A DNA stretch of 64,000 nt, taken from NCBI GenBank assembly GCA_964035545.1, contig OZ037769.1, positions 13,672,133 to 13,736,132 on the forward strand. The letters run 5' to 3'. The DNA comes from Bugula neritina (lineage: Eukaryota > Bryozoa > Gymnolaemata > Cheilostomatida > Bugulidae). A program made the position numbers and the translations under genes. Below, in pieces: positions 10,800 through 23,100 of the stretch (its first letter is position 1; every line of letters begins with the position of its first letter). The notes below the pieces were generated by a model. It did no database searches and had not been told where the DNA came from. It saw nothing but the letters and a program-made list of their open reading frames with translations.

Positions 10800-12487
10800 T
10801 TAATGAAGGACAACTCCAAACAGAATGAAGACACTCAGTAGGAAACTGGCTGCTGCAGGTAATGAACTACTTCCATTGGTGGGATCCTTGCTTGGACTAT
10901 TCTTCGCGCCTTTAGGTGAAGCTGTGTAAAAAATAGAATATTTCATTGAATGTGCAGTTACATTTCAATAGTTTGCAAAATAAGGAGCATGTATGCAAAA
11001 ATTAAATCAATAACAAGACCCATGGTACAATTCAAACAAATTAAATAAAAAATAGTTGAAGCCGGAAGATTTCATATCCTTAGAATGTAACGATAGTCGG
11101 GTATTTAAAAAACTATGACTCTGTTGACTCACTCGCGCAAGTTAAAAGTCGCCATCTCTGTGAGAAACCCTGACGAGAATGTTTTTGTTAAAGTGAGCTA
11201 AGGACTTATTTAAATGAGACACAGGAGCAATTATGATTGGATGCTCTTTCTAACATCACCGTGGTTTTTGTCTCAAGAACCCTTGACATTGGGTTTACCA
11301 GGCAAATGCTCTAACCCCTAGACCTCGACTGATCTCTAAACTATGAATGGCTCTGTTAACACAGAAGCTTAATTTTACTTGAATGACAAGTAATTAAAAA
11401 TGTTCTTATATATATAGATATAAATTAAATTTACAGGCTGCTAATTTTACTAATACAGTTGGATTAAATTAGTTTGTACCTCGTTGGGATGTGGAGTTTC
11501 CTGTTGTTTGCTGAGCCGGTACAGAACCGCTGGCATTGGGTGTAGCTGCAACAAAGTATTAAAGTGTACAATATATGTTTTAATATGCCAATAGTAGTCC
11601 AAAAGAAAATAAATTGGTAAACTAAAGGCATGTTGCTATGCAGGTAAAATAGATGAATTTTTTTATACCTGTTGATTTGACATTTGATGGCAAATTAGTA
11701 GGACTTCCTGTTGTAGAATTACTAGCACTTGGCGCTGTAGTAGTTGTAGTAGTTGAATTAGCTGCATAAAAGATGTACAAAATGGCCTCAGAGTTATCAT
11801 AATAAAAATCAACATAACATATTTAATGAATATCATAAAGTAAACAAATAATTGAAGAACTCAAGTAAACTATCCAAGCCTTCAGTTAGATAATTGTGCG
11901 GTTCATCAAAAGTAGACAGCTATAAGCAAATTCCTATGTGTGACGCTCACCTGCTTTTAATGCCATTATAACAAGTAATACACATGCAACCGTGACAATT
12001 CTGAACTGCGTGTTTGCTGTACTATATACCTATTCACTAAATGGAGGAAGATTTGCAAGAGGAAATGGTTTCAAACCAGTCTGGTATCTTTTTTTATATA
12101 TGGACAGAAATTAAAAACCAATAAAACCAAACACTATTAAATAACTTGCCTTTAGTAGTAGGATTTGCTGTTGTAGTAAGGGTTGATGTAGCATTAGCTG
12201 AACTGGCTGCAAAAATAATTTTAGCCTTTAGGTTCAAATGAAAAAATTGTCATTAAATTTAAATTGTTTACATCTAATGAATTTTGTTTCATATGTAGAT
12301 CCTATATATTTCCACTGCATAAAACAAAGAATGAGAGGCATGCAATGAAGTATTCACGAGGTTAGACAATTAGCTGGCGTGTAAAAAATAATTAGCTATA
12401 AGCACATTTCTATATGTGAAGAAAATACTTACCTGTTTTTAATGCCATTATAACAAGTAACACACAACTGATGGTCCTGAAATACAT
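10800..12487 (-). CDS. Ser/Thr/Asn-rich GPI-anchored mucin-like protein, gene 3
   Basis: Predicted 130 residues. Exons: 12487-12433 (55 nt), 12206-12150 (57), 11761-11669 (93), 11545-11480 (66), 10921-10800 (122), together 131 codons with stop, all junctions phase 1. Exon 1 encodes the signal peptide MYFRTISCVLLVIMALKT. Exons 2-4 encode Thr, Ser, Asn and Gly-rich sequence with several N-x-S/T sites (NAT, NST, NAS). Exon 5 encodes a polar spacer, a TNGSSS site and a hydrophobic end (FLLSVFILFGVVLH) that fits a GPI signal. The intron after exon 2 has a GC donor (AAAG|GCAAGT), the accepted GC-AG consensus. A second copy of exon 1 without its ATG lies in the same intron at 11952-12006. The gene shares the design of the two mucin-like genes to its left but little sequence. 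Function unknown. Confidence 0.68.
11128..11337 (-). mobile_element. tRNA-derived SINE, family A, reverse orientation
   Basis: Matches the family-A copies at 14659, 37067 and 46006 on the other strand. The tRNA-like head is near 11300-11335, the GATGTTAGAAAGAGCATCC core near 11240-11265, and the ACTT-CGCGAGTGAGT end near 11130. Flanking AAACTATGACTCTGTTGAC and AAACTATGAATGGCTCTGTTAAC look like a diverged target-site duplication. It lies in the last intron of mucin-like gene 3. Confidence 0.75.
11952..12006 (-). pseudogene. duplicated first exon of gene 3 with lost start codon
   Basis: The minus strand matches exon 1 of gene 3 nearly base for base (signal-peptide core CVLLVIMALKA, phase-1 donor GTGAGC), but the start ATG is ACG. 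The upstream 140 bp, including a TATA-like TATATAAAAA at 12093-12101, is also copied from the true promoter at 12490-12640. It sits inside intron 2 of gene 3. Transcription from it would have to begin translation at a later Met that gives no full signal peptide. Confidence 0.75.
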
Positions 12488-12570
12488 GTTTGCTATGTAC
12501 TATATACCTATTCACTAAATGGAGGAGTATTTGCAAGATGTAAATGATTTCAAATCATTCTAGTATCCTC

Positions 12571-12580
12571 TTTTATATAT
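12571..12580 (-). promoter_or_regulatory. TATA box of mucin-like gene 3
   Basis: The minus strand reads CCATATATAAAAGAGG about 85 nt before the start codon at 12487. The same block is duplicated at 12093-12101. Confidence 0.6.
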
Positions 12581-12649
12581 GGACAAAACTTAGAAACCAA
12601 ACAAACCAAACGCTATTAAATAACTTGCTTTTATCTAAGTCAGCTTATA

Positions 12650-14144
12650 TTTGGAAGGTATTATTATATAAGTTTGATCATTAGTGATCTTCCGTTAGTG
12701 GACGTCATGGCAACATAGCATAATCTACCACATCTTAGCAATAAAGATAAGATCATACAACTATAATGTGAAGATCAAGACACAGAAATAAAGTTAGTCT
12801 TGTCAACAAATTAAACAATCTTCCTCAACCTTATTACATTTTTTATTAAACTGCCATTGATAGCAGAGTTTTCCTCAAACATTTGCCAGCTTTGTTATTG
12901 TAGATAAAGACTCAAGCCATGTGAAACATTGTCACCTATTATGCCATTATTGACAGCTTAATTAGATTTTCAACAATAACTGTTTATATAAATAATAGTT
13001 TCAGACTTGCTGCATACAAACATTGCCCTTTACTCAAGACATTTACAAAAAGTACATATATTACAGTTATTCCCATTTTATGCAGTCATACTCTACGCAG
13101 ATTTTAACAGAGGATATACAAAACAATTATGGATTATTTTACTAACAAGTTACCAGTCATCATTTTGCCAGCTTATAGCTTGATATAATTTTAAAAAACA
13201 GTGCAGTTGAAATTTACAATCCAGACTTTGTGATCCGTGGCTGCCATAAAATGTTGAGCTTTCATGGTATGTATTATTGCAGTTTTCTATATCTGGGAGT
13301 TTAGTGCATTATGCCACTAGTTGTATCGCTACCAAGCATGGAAACAGGGTGTATTGAAGCCAGTTCCTAATTGGTTACTCATAAACATGTAAACTGTACT
13401 AATTTCTCCGTTTAGTATCATTTTGGAGTGAGTTATATGTTATTAGCTACAAAAAACATTTTTCTCACACGTATAATTTTGCCATAGGTTTTGTAATTCA
13501 TGCAGCATGTTGCAATATAATTAATATATTTATTTTTTAATAAATATGTAAGTAAAACATTGAAGTAAATTATTTCTATCCCACAAGTAACGTTTTGTAT
13601 ACTACTGTTCCATGCTTGGCATGACCAAAATTTAACTTCTCTTTTATTCAATAAACTTATTACAGATTACAATTATAAGGCACTTTCACGAAGCAATAAT
13701 TTATTAGGTAATGAATTAATAATAACCTTCAGAAATACAGGTTGAGTTATGATGCATAATCAACATCCAGGTGGCATTTTGGGAAGGAACTTCCCTAAAA
13801 AGGCTACAGCATTGTATAGCAAGTGCAATACATATAGCACCACTTTAGTTGCAACCTAACCTTGACCTTGAGCACAGCATATGCCATGAGGTACACGAAG
13901 ATAGCCAATCAAATCTGGTCACACAACTGATCTCTAATGCTATTGTTTGTGCTTTATCAAACTGCAGAACTGTAACAGGGTAATGTCACCAAATCTGTTA
14001 CACTTTTAATAAACGTCTCTGATTTGCTGGAAATAACTGGCTCAGAGAAAGTCAGAGAGAAGAGTGAACATCTGTCTCCCTGTACTAAAGACAAGCACGA
14101 TGTATACAATGCAGTCAGGTGGGCAGTGAAGTGTGAAGAGGTGA
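12650..14144. other. intergenic region and FAF1 3' untranslated region
   Basis: No coding exon seen. The FAF1 stop is at 14145, so the part next to it should be 3' UTR; minus-strand AATAAA at 13643-13648 is a candidate polyadenylation signal. The minus-strand open frame at 13957-14352 is out of frame with the FAF1 last exon and is a shadow. Confidence 0.5.
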
Positions 14145-17100
14145 TCATCGTGCCTCTAGTATCAAAGTTTCCTGGGGGACCAACTTTGATTCCTTCAGGG
14201 TTTTGCTGGTATCTTCCTGAGTCAACTAGATGGACAAATAAACATTTCAGAACATTCTGTAACACATAACTATGAGTAACTATAACAACTTTCAGTAGAG
14301 ATACTAGGTGCCTTCGGACTAACGGGCAAAGGGTTATCACACTACATCGCAAACTTGAGTAAATTATCTGAATTTTAAAAAAAAAATTTTTATCAGTTCA
14401 AGAAAATTGGGTGAAATTGCAGATAAACAGTCAGGTGCATGAGATATGTCTCTATGTATAGACCTAAAAACACACTAAGCTGGGAGGATGTCTAATGATG
14501 TTACAAACTTAGTAACTCATATGTGATAAACCAAAACCAACTATACCATCAGTTTTACAGAATATCTATACACTCTACAGCACTAGATAACCAATACCAG
14601 ACGCTACCTGTACAGACACACAGTTGTACTTTAACCTGTCATGTGACTTGACTATCACAGGGAGAAGCCGTGGTCTAGGGGTTAGAGCGTTTGCCTAATA
14701 AACACGAAGTCATGGGTTTGAACCACAGTAAAGGCCATTGGTGATGTTAGGAAGAGCATCTAGTCATAACTGCTCCTGTGCCTCATCTGCACAAATCCTT
14801 AGCCTAATTTAATAAAAAGCCCTTTCTCCACCGGGGGTTTTCTCACAGGGATAGCGACTATAAATTTTCGTGAGTTTTTTATGTGACTTGACTATCACGT
14901 CATGTTGACTTACATCTCGCCGTGGAAATGTCGTGAGAACTTTATAGTCTGCTATCCGATAGCCCTCCAGCATGAGATAGTCAAAGAGGACAGCGAGTTG
15001 GGTGTCACCTAGGAACCTCCTAGACACCACCTTACCATCAGGACACCTGAATCTCAGTCTAGCCATTTCCTGTTTACAGTCAACTGGCGGCTCATCCGGA
15101 ATACTATTGGCTACAGACTGTCTCATGGCCTGCCAATCACAAGATGAGAAGATTACAACTAGCTGGAGGTAACACTTCTGTAGCTATATGACACGAGTGT
15201 AGCTAGGTGACTTTGCATTATCATGGACAAAATATTGAAGTGCACTAATGCAGCATATTGCGACAGATAAGATGACCCATTGAACTCTACTACAATACAT
15301 TAGTAGAGTTAAATGGGTCATTGATAATAGCAGGCAGCTAATAGTAGGTATTATCTCACTACATGATAGAGCGAAGTTGGGTGAGGAGGCAGCCCACCGA
15401 ACACAGTACTAATGCAACAGTTGACCTCTGCTATAACAATAGAGAGACACACTCACAAGATATTAACTATACATAGAGACGGCACTTACTTCCATAGTTT
15501 CCTGTTCCAACTTCATATCTTCCTGTTTCTGCTTCTCAATTCTTTCTTCTTCCTCTTTCTGATTTTGCTAAAATCACCAGACAATCAATGTAGGTTTCAC
15601 ATGGGCATTATCATGTAGCCCGTATAGAACTTTAACTTGGCACTATTCCAATTCATTGGGAAGATTTTTCATTTGCTCAAATAGGTTCAACATTCTCATG
15701 GATATCAGAATGCTGGGCTAAGCCTTATTATCTCATAAAAAGATATGGGAAGTTTATATGACATGTTATACACACAGTGAATGCACCAGCAAAAAGGTTA
15801 TTGCAAGTAAAATAATTACATAATTTAGATTAAATGTAAGAATGTATCTTATACTGTTACCTTCACTCTGTACACTGAGCACATAATAGAGATTATACTG
15901 TTACCTTAACTCTGTACACTGAGCATATAATAGAGATTATACTGTTACCTTTACTCTGTCTACTGAGCACATAATAGATATTATACTGTTACCTTTACTC
16001 TGTCCACTGCCAGGGAAGCTTCATAAGCAGCGTCTTGCAAAGCTTTCATCTGTTCTCTCTCTATTCTCTCTTGCTACAACATCAAACGTGTGCAACATGT
16101 ACAATATGTAAGTACACATGACACATATACATAGAGGTAAGTACACACAACACATACACACATGTAAGTATATAAGATTTATTTATTCATGATGTATTTA
16201 AAATACAGACAACTTGCACTTATAATTTTTTTAGTAAACGAATGCTAATCATAATTTGTTACTTAAATTGGTATATTTTCTTTAATTTCATATCTTTACC
16301 CATCCATTACTAAAAACTTCAAATCTCTCACAAAATTCCCCTGATAGGGGTAGCTTCGCAGCGAATTGACAAACAGTTATGCAGATAACAAAATGCAGGT
16401 GAGTGAGACACTATGCCGAATATGTTCACCACTTGTGTGGAAACTCACCTCTTCAACGATATCTTGGGTTCTGGCCTGTTGAAATCTTTCCTCTGCATTC
16501 AGCAGTGACGTCATCATTTCTTCAGTGGTGGATCCAGCTTTCACCGTAGTCAGTACCTCATATGACCCCTTCAGCTGTCACAATATAACAGGCAACATAA
16601 GGGCATCATACTAACTGGCCTGCCACCCGATCAGGACATGGCGGTGAAAGTTTAACATCATACTATGTAGCCTGTCTAAAGCAAAATTCCTGGATTTAAC
16701 TCGGAACTTCGCATTAGGCACCCTTACATTTAACTTTAATTTACCTGTAGTCATAATTAGTCGATGTGTGAAATATTGTAGCAGGCTGAGAGTGGGAAGA
16801 TATATTCCAATTTACTTCATAGATAATTATGAGCAGTAGTTATTTTGTGCAAATAAAAATTATGAGCAAAAAGAAAACAACAAATTGAGTGTTAATTGAT
16901 ACAGAAGTGATGGTGGAGAATTCAAATAATAGCTGACAGTAATTATGTATTAGTACTTGAATATCCAGTGATTAAATGAGTGATTAGACTGAGCAATTGG
17001 CTGAGTTTTATTGGCTGAGTGAAGGAGTGACAGCATAAGCTTGTAAAGAGCTATCCCCAGCGTGCTGTAATCAGCACATTTCCATTATTAAATGATTCGC

Positions 17101-20100
17101 TACACAGCCTATTACACTTTGTTTTGAGTTAATGGAAGAAAAGAATATAAAAAAACATTTTGGTAAGACTAAAAATAAACTCTCACATTCGCTCAAAGTC
17201 TCTGTCATTGTGAAAATCCCTGGTGATAAAAATGTTCAAACAAGTTACAAAGTGTGCCTCTTAGTAGCATGGCTTAAGCCTTAAAGAGTTTCATAGTAGT
17301 TCACGGCCCTACCAGAATTTGAACCCATGACCATGCCTTACTAAGCCAGTACTCTAACCACCTTAGCTGCTTCTTTTTTACAAACCTCGAAGAAAATCAA
17401 TAAAAGCTGTGGTAGTGCCCCACCCATTCCCTCCCCCCTTCTGCACTGGAATCTCATTTCAGCGAGTTATTTCAAGTACCAAACTTAAAAAAAACTTTGA
17501 ATGAGCTTTCAAGGCACAATGTAGTAACATAAAATACAACTACATAATATAATCACAACAGAAAAAAATCTAGAGTATACCTTGGCTATTACTATCAATA
17601 CGGGCAGTTGGTCTACCCCCATCTCTTTAACCAAGTCTGTGGCATCTCGGCCAGCTATCTGGGAGAACATTGTCAGAAACCTAACAGAACATACAGTAAG
17701 TGTGTAGAGTATAGTTGTATATGCATTTGTAATATTATAGATCTACATAGTAAGTGTATTGTTTATATTATATAGCTGTATAGAACTACATAGCAGGTGT
17801 ATTGTTTATATTATATAGCTGTATAGAACTACATAGCAGATGTAATGTTTATATTATATAGCTGTATAGAACTACATAGCAGATGTAATGTTTATATTAT
17901 ATAGCTGTATAGAACTACATAGCAGATGTAATGTTTATATCACTAGGTTGTTAATAATGGTTTAGTAAATTAAATATAGATACACACATGAAAGAGAACC
18001 CAAAACACAGTTATTTAATGAGGATATAAAGGAAAAAATACTTGCAAAACAAAAGAATAGGGAGGGCAAAACTAGCAAAACTTGTACAGAGATTTAATGA
18101 CTGTGTTTAGTGACAGAGTAGACAAGCGGTCATTAAATGGTGGGCCAAATAATGGTGAGTCACTAAATGGTGGGCCAAATAATGGTGAGTTACTAAATGG
18201 TGGGCCAAATAATGGTGAGTTATTAAATGGTGGGCCAAATAATGGTGAGTTATTAAATGGTGGGCCAAATAATGGCGAGTCACTAAATGGTAGGCCACTA
18301 CACACAGAGCAAACACTAAAATAACGAATCATCATTGTAGAATTATACATGAGCTTTATGGCACCAAATTGCACCAAAAGTTTACTTTTCAAGTTTGAAT
18401 TATACTTGAAATTGAGCATGATTAAAGTAGTAAAACAGGACATGCCTTTTAATACTAATAAGCATTTTTAGCACCTGATTATTAAAAGCGAAAACCTAAT
18501 TACAAAGTTTATGATTGAATATTTTAAGGTAATCTTTTGACAACATAAAAATATATTGCATCCTTCACCAACGTTTTATTGACTGGAAATTGGTTAAATG
18601 ATAATAAAATAGAGATGAATGCTGAAAGATATAGTAGAGGTGGCTAACCTTCTTTTGTTTACGGGGAGGGTGATATCCCAGCCCCAAGTTATGAAGTTTG
18701 CTGAAAGATAGTTGACTATAGTTTCTGAGCACAAGACTTGCTGACAGAAAATGTTGGCAGCAATACTTTCGTCGTGGTGAATGTACACAGCCAGAAGTCT
18801 TCTCTGAATTATATACCATTATATATACATTATCATTATATATACATTATCATTATATATACATTATCATTATATATACATTATCATTATATATACATTA
18901 TCATTATATATACATTATCATTATATATACATTATCATTATATACAATCATATACATTATACACTACATATAATTATAAATACATTATATACATATTTAC
19001 ATTATATAAATCATATAAACCCATATTTACATTTTATAATACAATCATACATACATAATATACATAATATAAAACAATGCATCCATTATATACAATCACA
19101 TATAGATTATATACATATTTACATTATATACAATCATATATACGATCATATATATGACACACATAACTGCTGTATAACATATTGCATCAAATATATATTA
19201 TACTCACACATAACATTGCATAATACACAATATATTTATTACCAGCCAAGACTTTCAACATTGAATTACATTCAACAGATAAAAAATACGTTTACTTATG
19301 ATAATATTGGGTATTATAAAAAAAATCAACTAAAAGAATGTGACATGTCCTATAGAGTTACAATAAACCATGCAATACATCTACAGATAAACTAAGAGAT
19401 GTCAAGTAGCAGCAGGTGCTTGCAGGGTGACTCACCTCAGACGCCGTGCACTGAAGTGCCACATCCACAGCATCTCTGAGAGTACCGGAGTAGAAATGAG
19501 GTCGTGTCTGCGTTCCGTACCTGTTCCCAAACTCCACGTTCATTTGCTCAATGGCAGCGGCAGCATCTTCTATGTCAGCCGGTACTGCAAATACTCTATA
19601 CATATTATCATGTGAATAAATACTTTATATACATTATCATATCAATAAATACTCTATATATATTATCATATCAATAAATATTCTATATATATTATCATAT
19701 CAATAAATACTCTATATATATGATCATATCAATAAACACTCTATATATATTATCATATCAATAAATACTCTATATATATTATCATATCAATAAATACTCT
19801 ATATATATTATCATATCAATAAATACTCTATATATATTATCATATCAATAAATACTCTATATATATTATCATATCAATAAATACTCTATATATATTATCA
19901 TATCAATAAATACTCTATATATATTATCATATCAATATATACTCTATATATATTATCATATCAATAAATACTCTATATACATTATCATGTGAATAAATAC
20001 TCTATATATATTATCATATCAATAAATACTTTATACATATTATCATATCAATAAATACTTTATACATATTATCATATCAATAAATACTCTATATATATTA

Positions 20101-23100
20101 TTATATCAATAAATACTTTATACATATTATCATGTGAATAAATACTCTATATATATTATCATATCAATAAATACTCTATATATATTATCATGTGAATAAA
20201 TACTTTATACATATTATCATATCAATAAATACTCTATATATATTATCATGTGAATAAATACTTTATACATATTATCATGTGAATTAATATTTTATACATA
20301 TTATCATACATGATGGGTCATTTTACTTAATTTAGTACACACTGGATATCTTCAGTTTTTAGCTATTTTTCACCATTTAACTGCTAATAAACATAATTTT
20401 TGATCCAAACTAGTAAAACACGAATAAATACACCTAAATAATCAAAGTTCCTTTTAATTTTGCTTCATTCCCCATGTTTTTTCCTAATTATTCAGCTACT
20501 TTTTGGTTACGGACCGTTATGGTTTTTTCGTAATGGTCCGCACTCCTAATAAGCTAAATAAATAAGAAAAAACATGGGAAATCAAGCAAAATAAAGAAGA
20601 ACCTTAATTATTTCGGTGTATTTATTGGTGTTTTACTAGTTTTATGCAAAAAGCCATGTTCATTACCATTTAAATGGTGAGAAATAGCTAAAAACTGGAG
20701 ATTCCAGTGTGTACTAAATTAAGTAAAATGTGAATTAATACTCTATATATCATTATATCAATAAATACTCTATATATATTATCATCTCTGCTGAAACACA
20801 CAGTTTTATAACTGAGCTGGTTTTAAAGTTTAAACTTTGAATATTTAAGCCAGAGCTCTGTAGGTGATAGCTACGGTAAATATGAATATTTCAATACTGC
20901 ATAAATAAAGTGTGTCGGGAATTCTCTAAGTAGACAGTTCTTAGTCTGAAATCTGACTTACTCAGAGATTCTCTGGTGTTTCTGGTGGGTTGGACCGGAG
21001 ACAGCCGTTCGATATCCATGATATCATCATCGGCTATAAGAACATCACTACTGTCTGAGTCACTGTCACTGTGCACAGTGTACGTGCGAACTGCGGGCCC
21101 CCTACCGCGCCCCCTACTCCTATCAAAAAAGTTAGACATTGGCAGCTGACTGCTGCGTCTGCATACTGTCAATACGTGGATTGGTGTATTTAGCTGGCAG
21201 CCTGCCAAGGTCATGTCATCGGAAACGTGGGAAGACCAGCCAGTCCATACCTGGGAGAAGGTAGGTATACCGTATCTGTTCTGAATATCTTCTTTTATCT
21301 ACAAAAGGAAGACACATGAATTCTGACCAATCACATCAAAGCTTCAAGTTATTGACCAATCAGAGAGTTGGTATTTTATGCTAGCAGTAGAATCTAGTTA
21401 TCACTAAGAGATTTCTTGATCAAATCAGATGCAGTAAACTGTAGTATTACACACTATTACATGCAAGTGAAAAATCATTGAGGAAGCAACTCTAAAAATA
21501 CTAGTCACTCACAGCTTTTAAACTCGATTTTCAGAACTTTCGTAGACCTTATCAAAGCATTTTACTTGGTAAGTTGAAGAAAACTGGCTGCATTGAGTTG
21601 GCCCTAATGTGGTTCACAAGCTATCTAACTAACCGTACTCAAATAAAATAAAGTCCTGAGTCTAAACCTTTAATAATTGCCACCTGCGCAATAACATGCC
21701 CCATCATTACCTCCTCTTGGGTGACACCCCATATTACCTACTTTTCTATTAAACTTAGTGATAAAACAAACAAAAAAACAAAAGAAGAAATTACTAATCA
21801 CTTAAAATAATGAAAAATCCGTGTAATGTAGACTAATAATTGACCAACCAACTGTAGTATTATACACTCTTACTAGTGTGCGATAAATCATCGATGACAT
21901 AACTCTTAAAAAAACCAGTTACTTATATAATAATATTAAATATTGGCGAATGAGTCATAACACAGACTAATAATTAGCCAACCAATAAGCAGTACCTCTG
22001 CTACAGTCTTGGTGCCTGGTTCCTTCATATCCAGTTTCAGCACTTGACCCTCGGTTATATTGACCTCTATCCGCAACTCGTACAATCTGGAGAGGTCAAC
22101 TGAGATGGTTCTATCGAGTGGCATATTAGTGTCCATGGAGGGCCGACTACCGGCCACCAGGACAGTGATGGTGTTCTCCCTAGGCAGCTTCAACTCATGT
22201 AACATCATCTGTAGAATAGCAGAGACATGAATGTTTAATCTTGGCAGCAAAGGTGTAAGGTCAGTGACTATATGCTGCTATAACAGACAACTATAATGTG
22301 CTGGAAGCCATGAGGTAACAGGTAATATCCAATCACTGCAAGTGCAATCCGCTGAGTTGAAAGATTAGCAAAACAGATAAATGGTGAAACATAAAGGTAA
22401 TGTACATTACTCATTTTTTTCGCATTGTTCAGTGATAGTGTGCACTTTCTAGTAATGCTATATACATTATCCAGTAATGCTATATACATTATCCAGTAAT
22501 GCTATAAATTATTCAATAATGCTATATACATTATCCAGTAATACTATATACATTATCCAGTAATGCTATATACATTATCCAGTAATGCTATATACATTAT
22601 CCAGTAATGCTATATACATTATCCAGTAATGCTATATACATTATCCAGTAATGCTATATACATTATCCAGTAATACTATATACATTATCCAGTAATGCTA
22701 TATACATTATCCAGTAATGCTATATACATTATCCAGTAATACTATATACATTATCCAGTAATGCTATAAATTATTCAATAATATACATACATTATCTTCA
22801 GGTGTTGTGTTTTTGTTCTCCCATACCAATGATATGACAGACTTGTCTTCCCCAATACGGGCTGAGATCATATCTTTCAGATCATCTAGAGAACCAAATA
22901 GAATAATATGCTGTTATATTACTACATGATTATATTATATTACTACACTGCTATATTACTATACCATAATAGTATATCATTATATTATTACATAGTTATA
23001 TATTAAATTATTATATAACTCAATTAATATATTAAATTAAACTACAGCAGTGCCATATCACAGTCAAGTATAACATGAAACTAAAGTATAAAAAGTTGGT

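Noticed and set aside
13957-14352. 131-codon minus-strand open frame
   Set aside because: Out of frame with the FAF1 terminal exon (14225-14145), whose true frame ends VPQETLILEAR.
18738-19058. Plus-strand frame rich in Tyr, Ile and His
   Set aside because: Translation of the AT-rich minisatellite, antisense to a FAF1 UAS exon.
15851-22780. Tandem arrays as possible CRISPR
   Set aside because: Direct tandem units without unique spacers, in introns of an animal gene.
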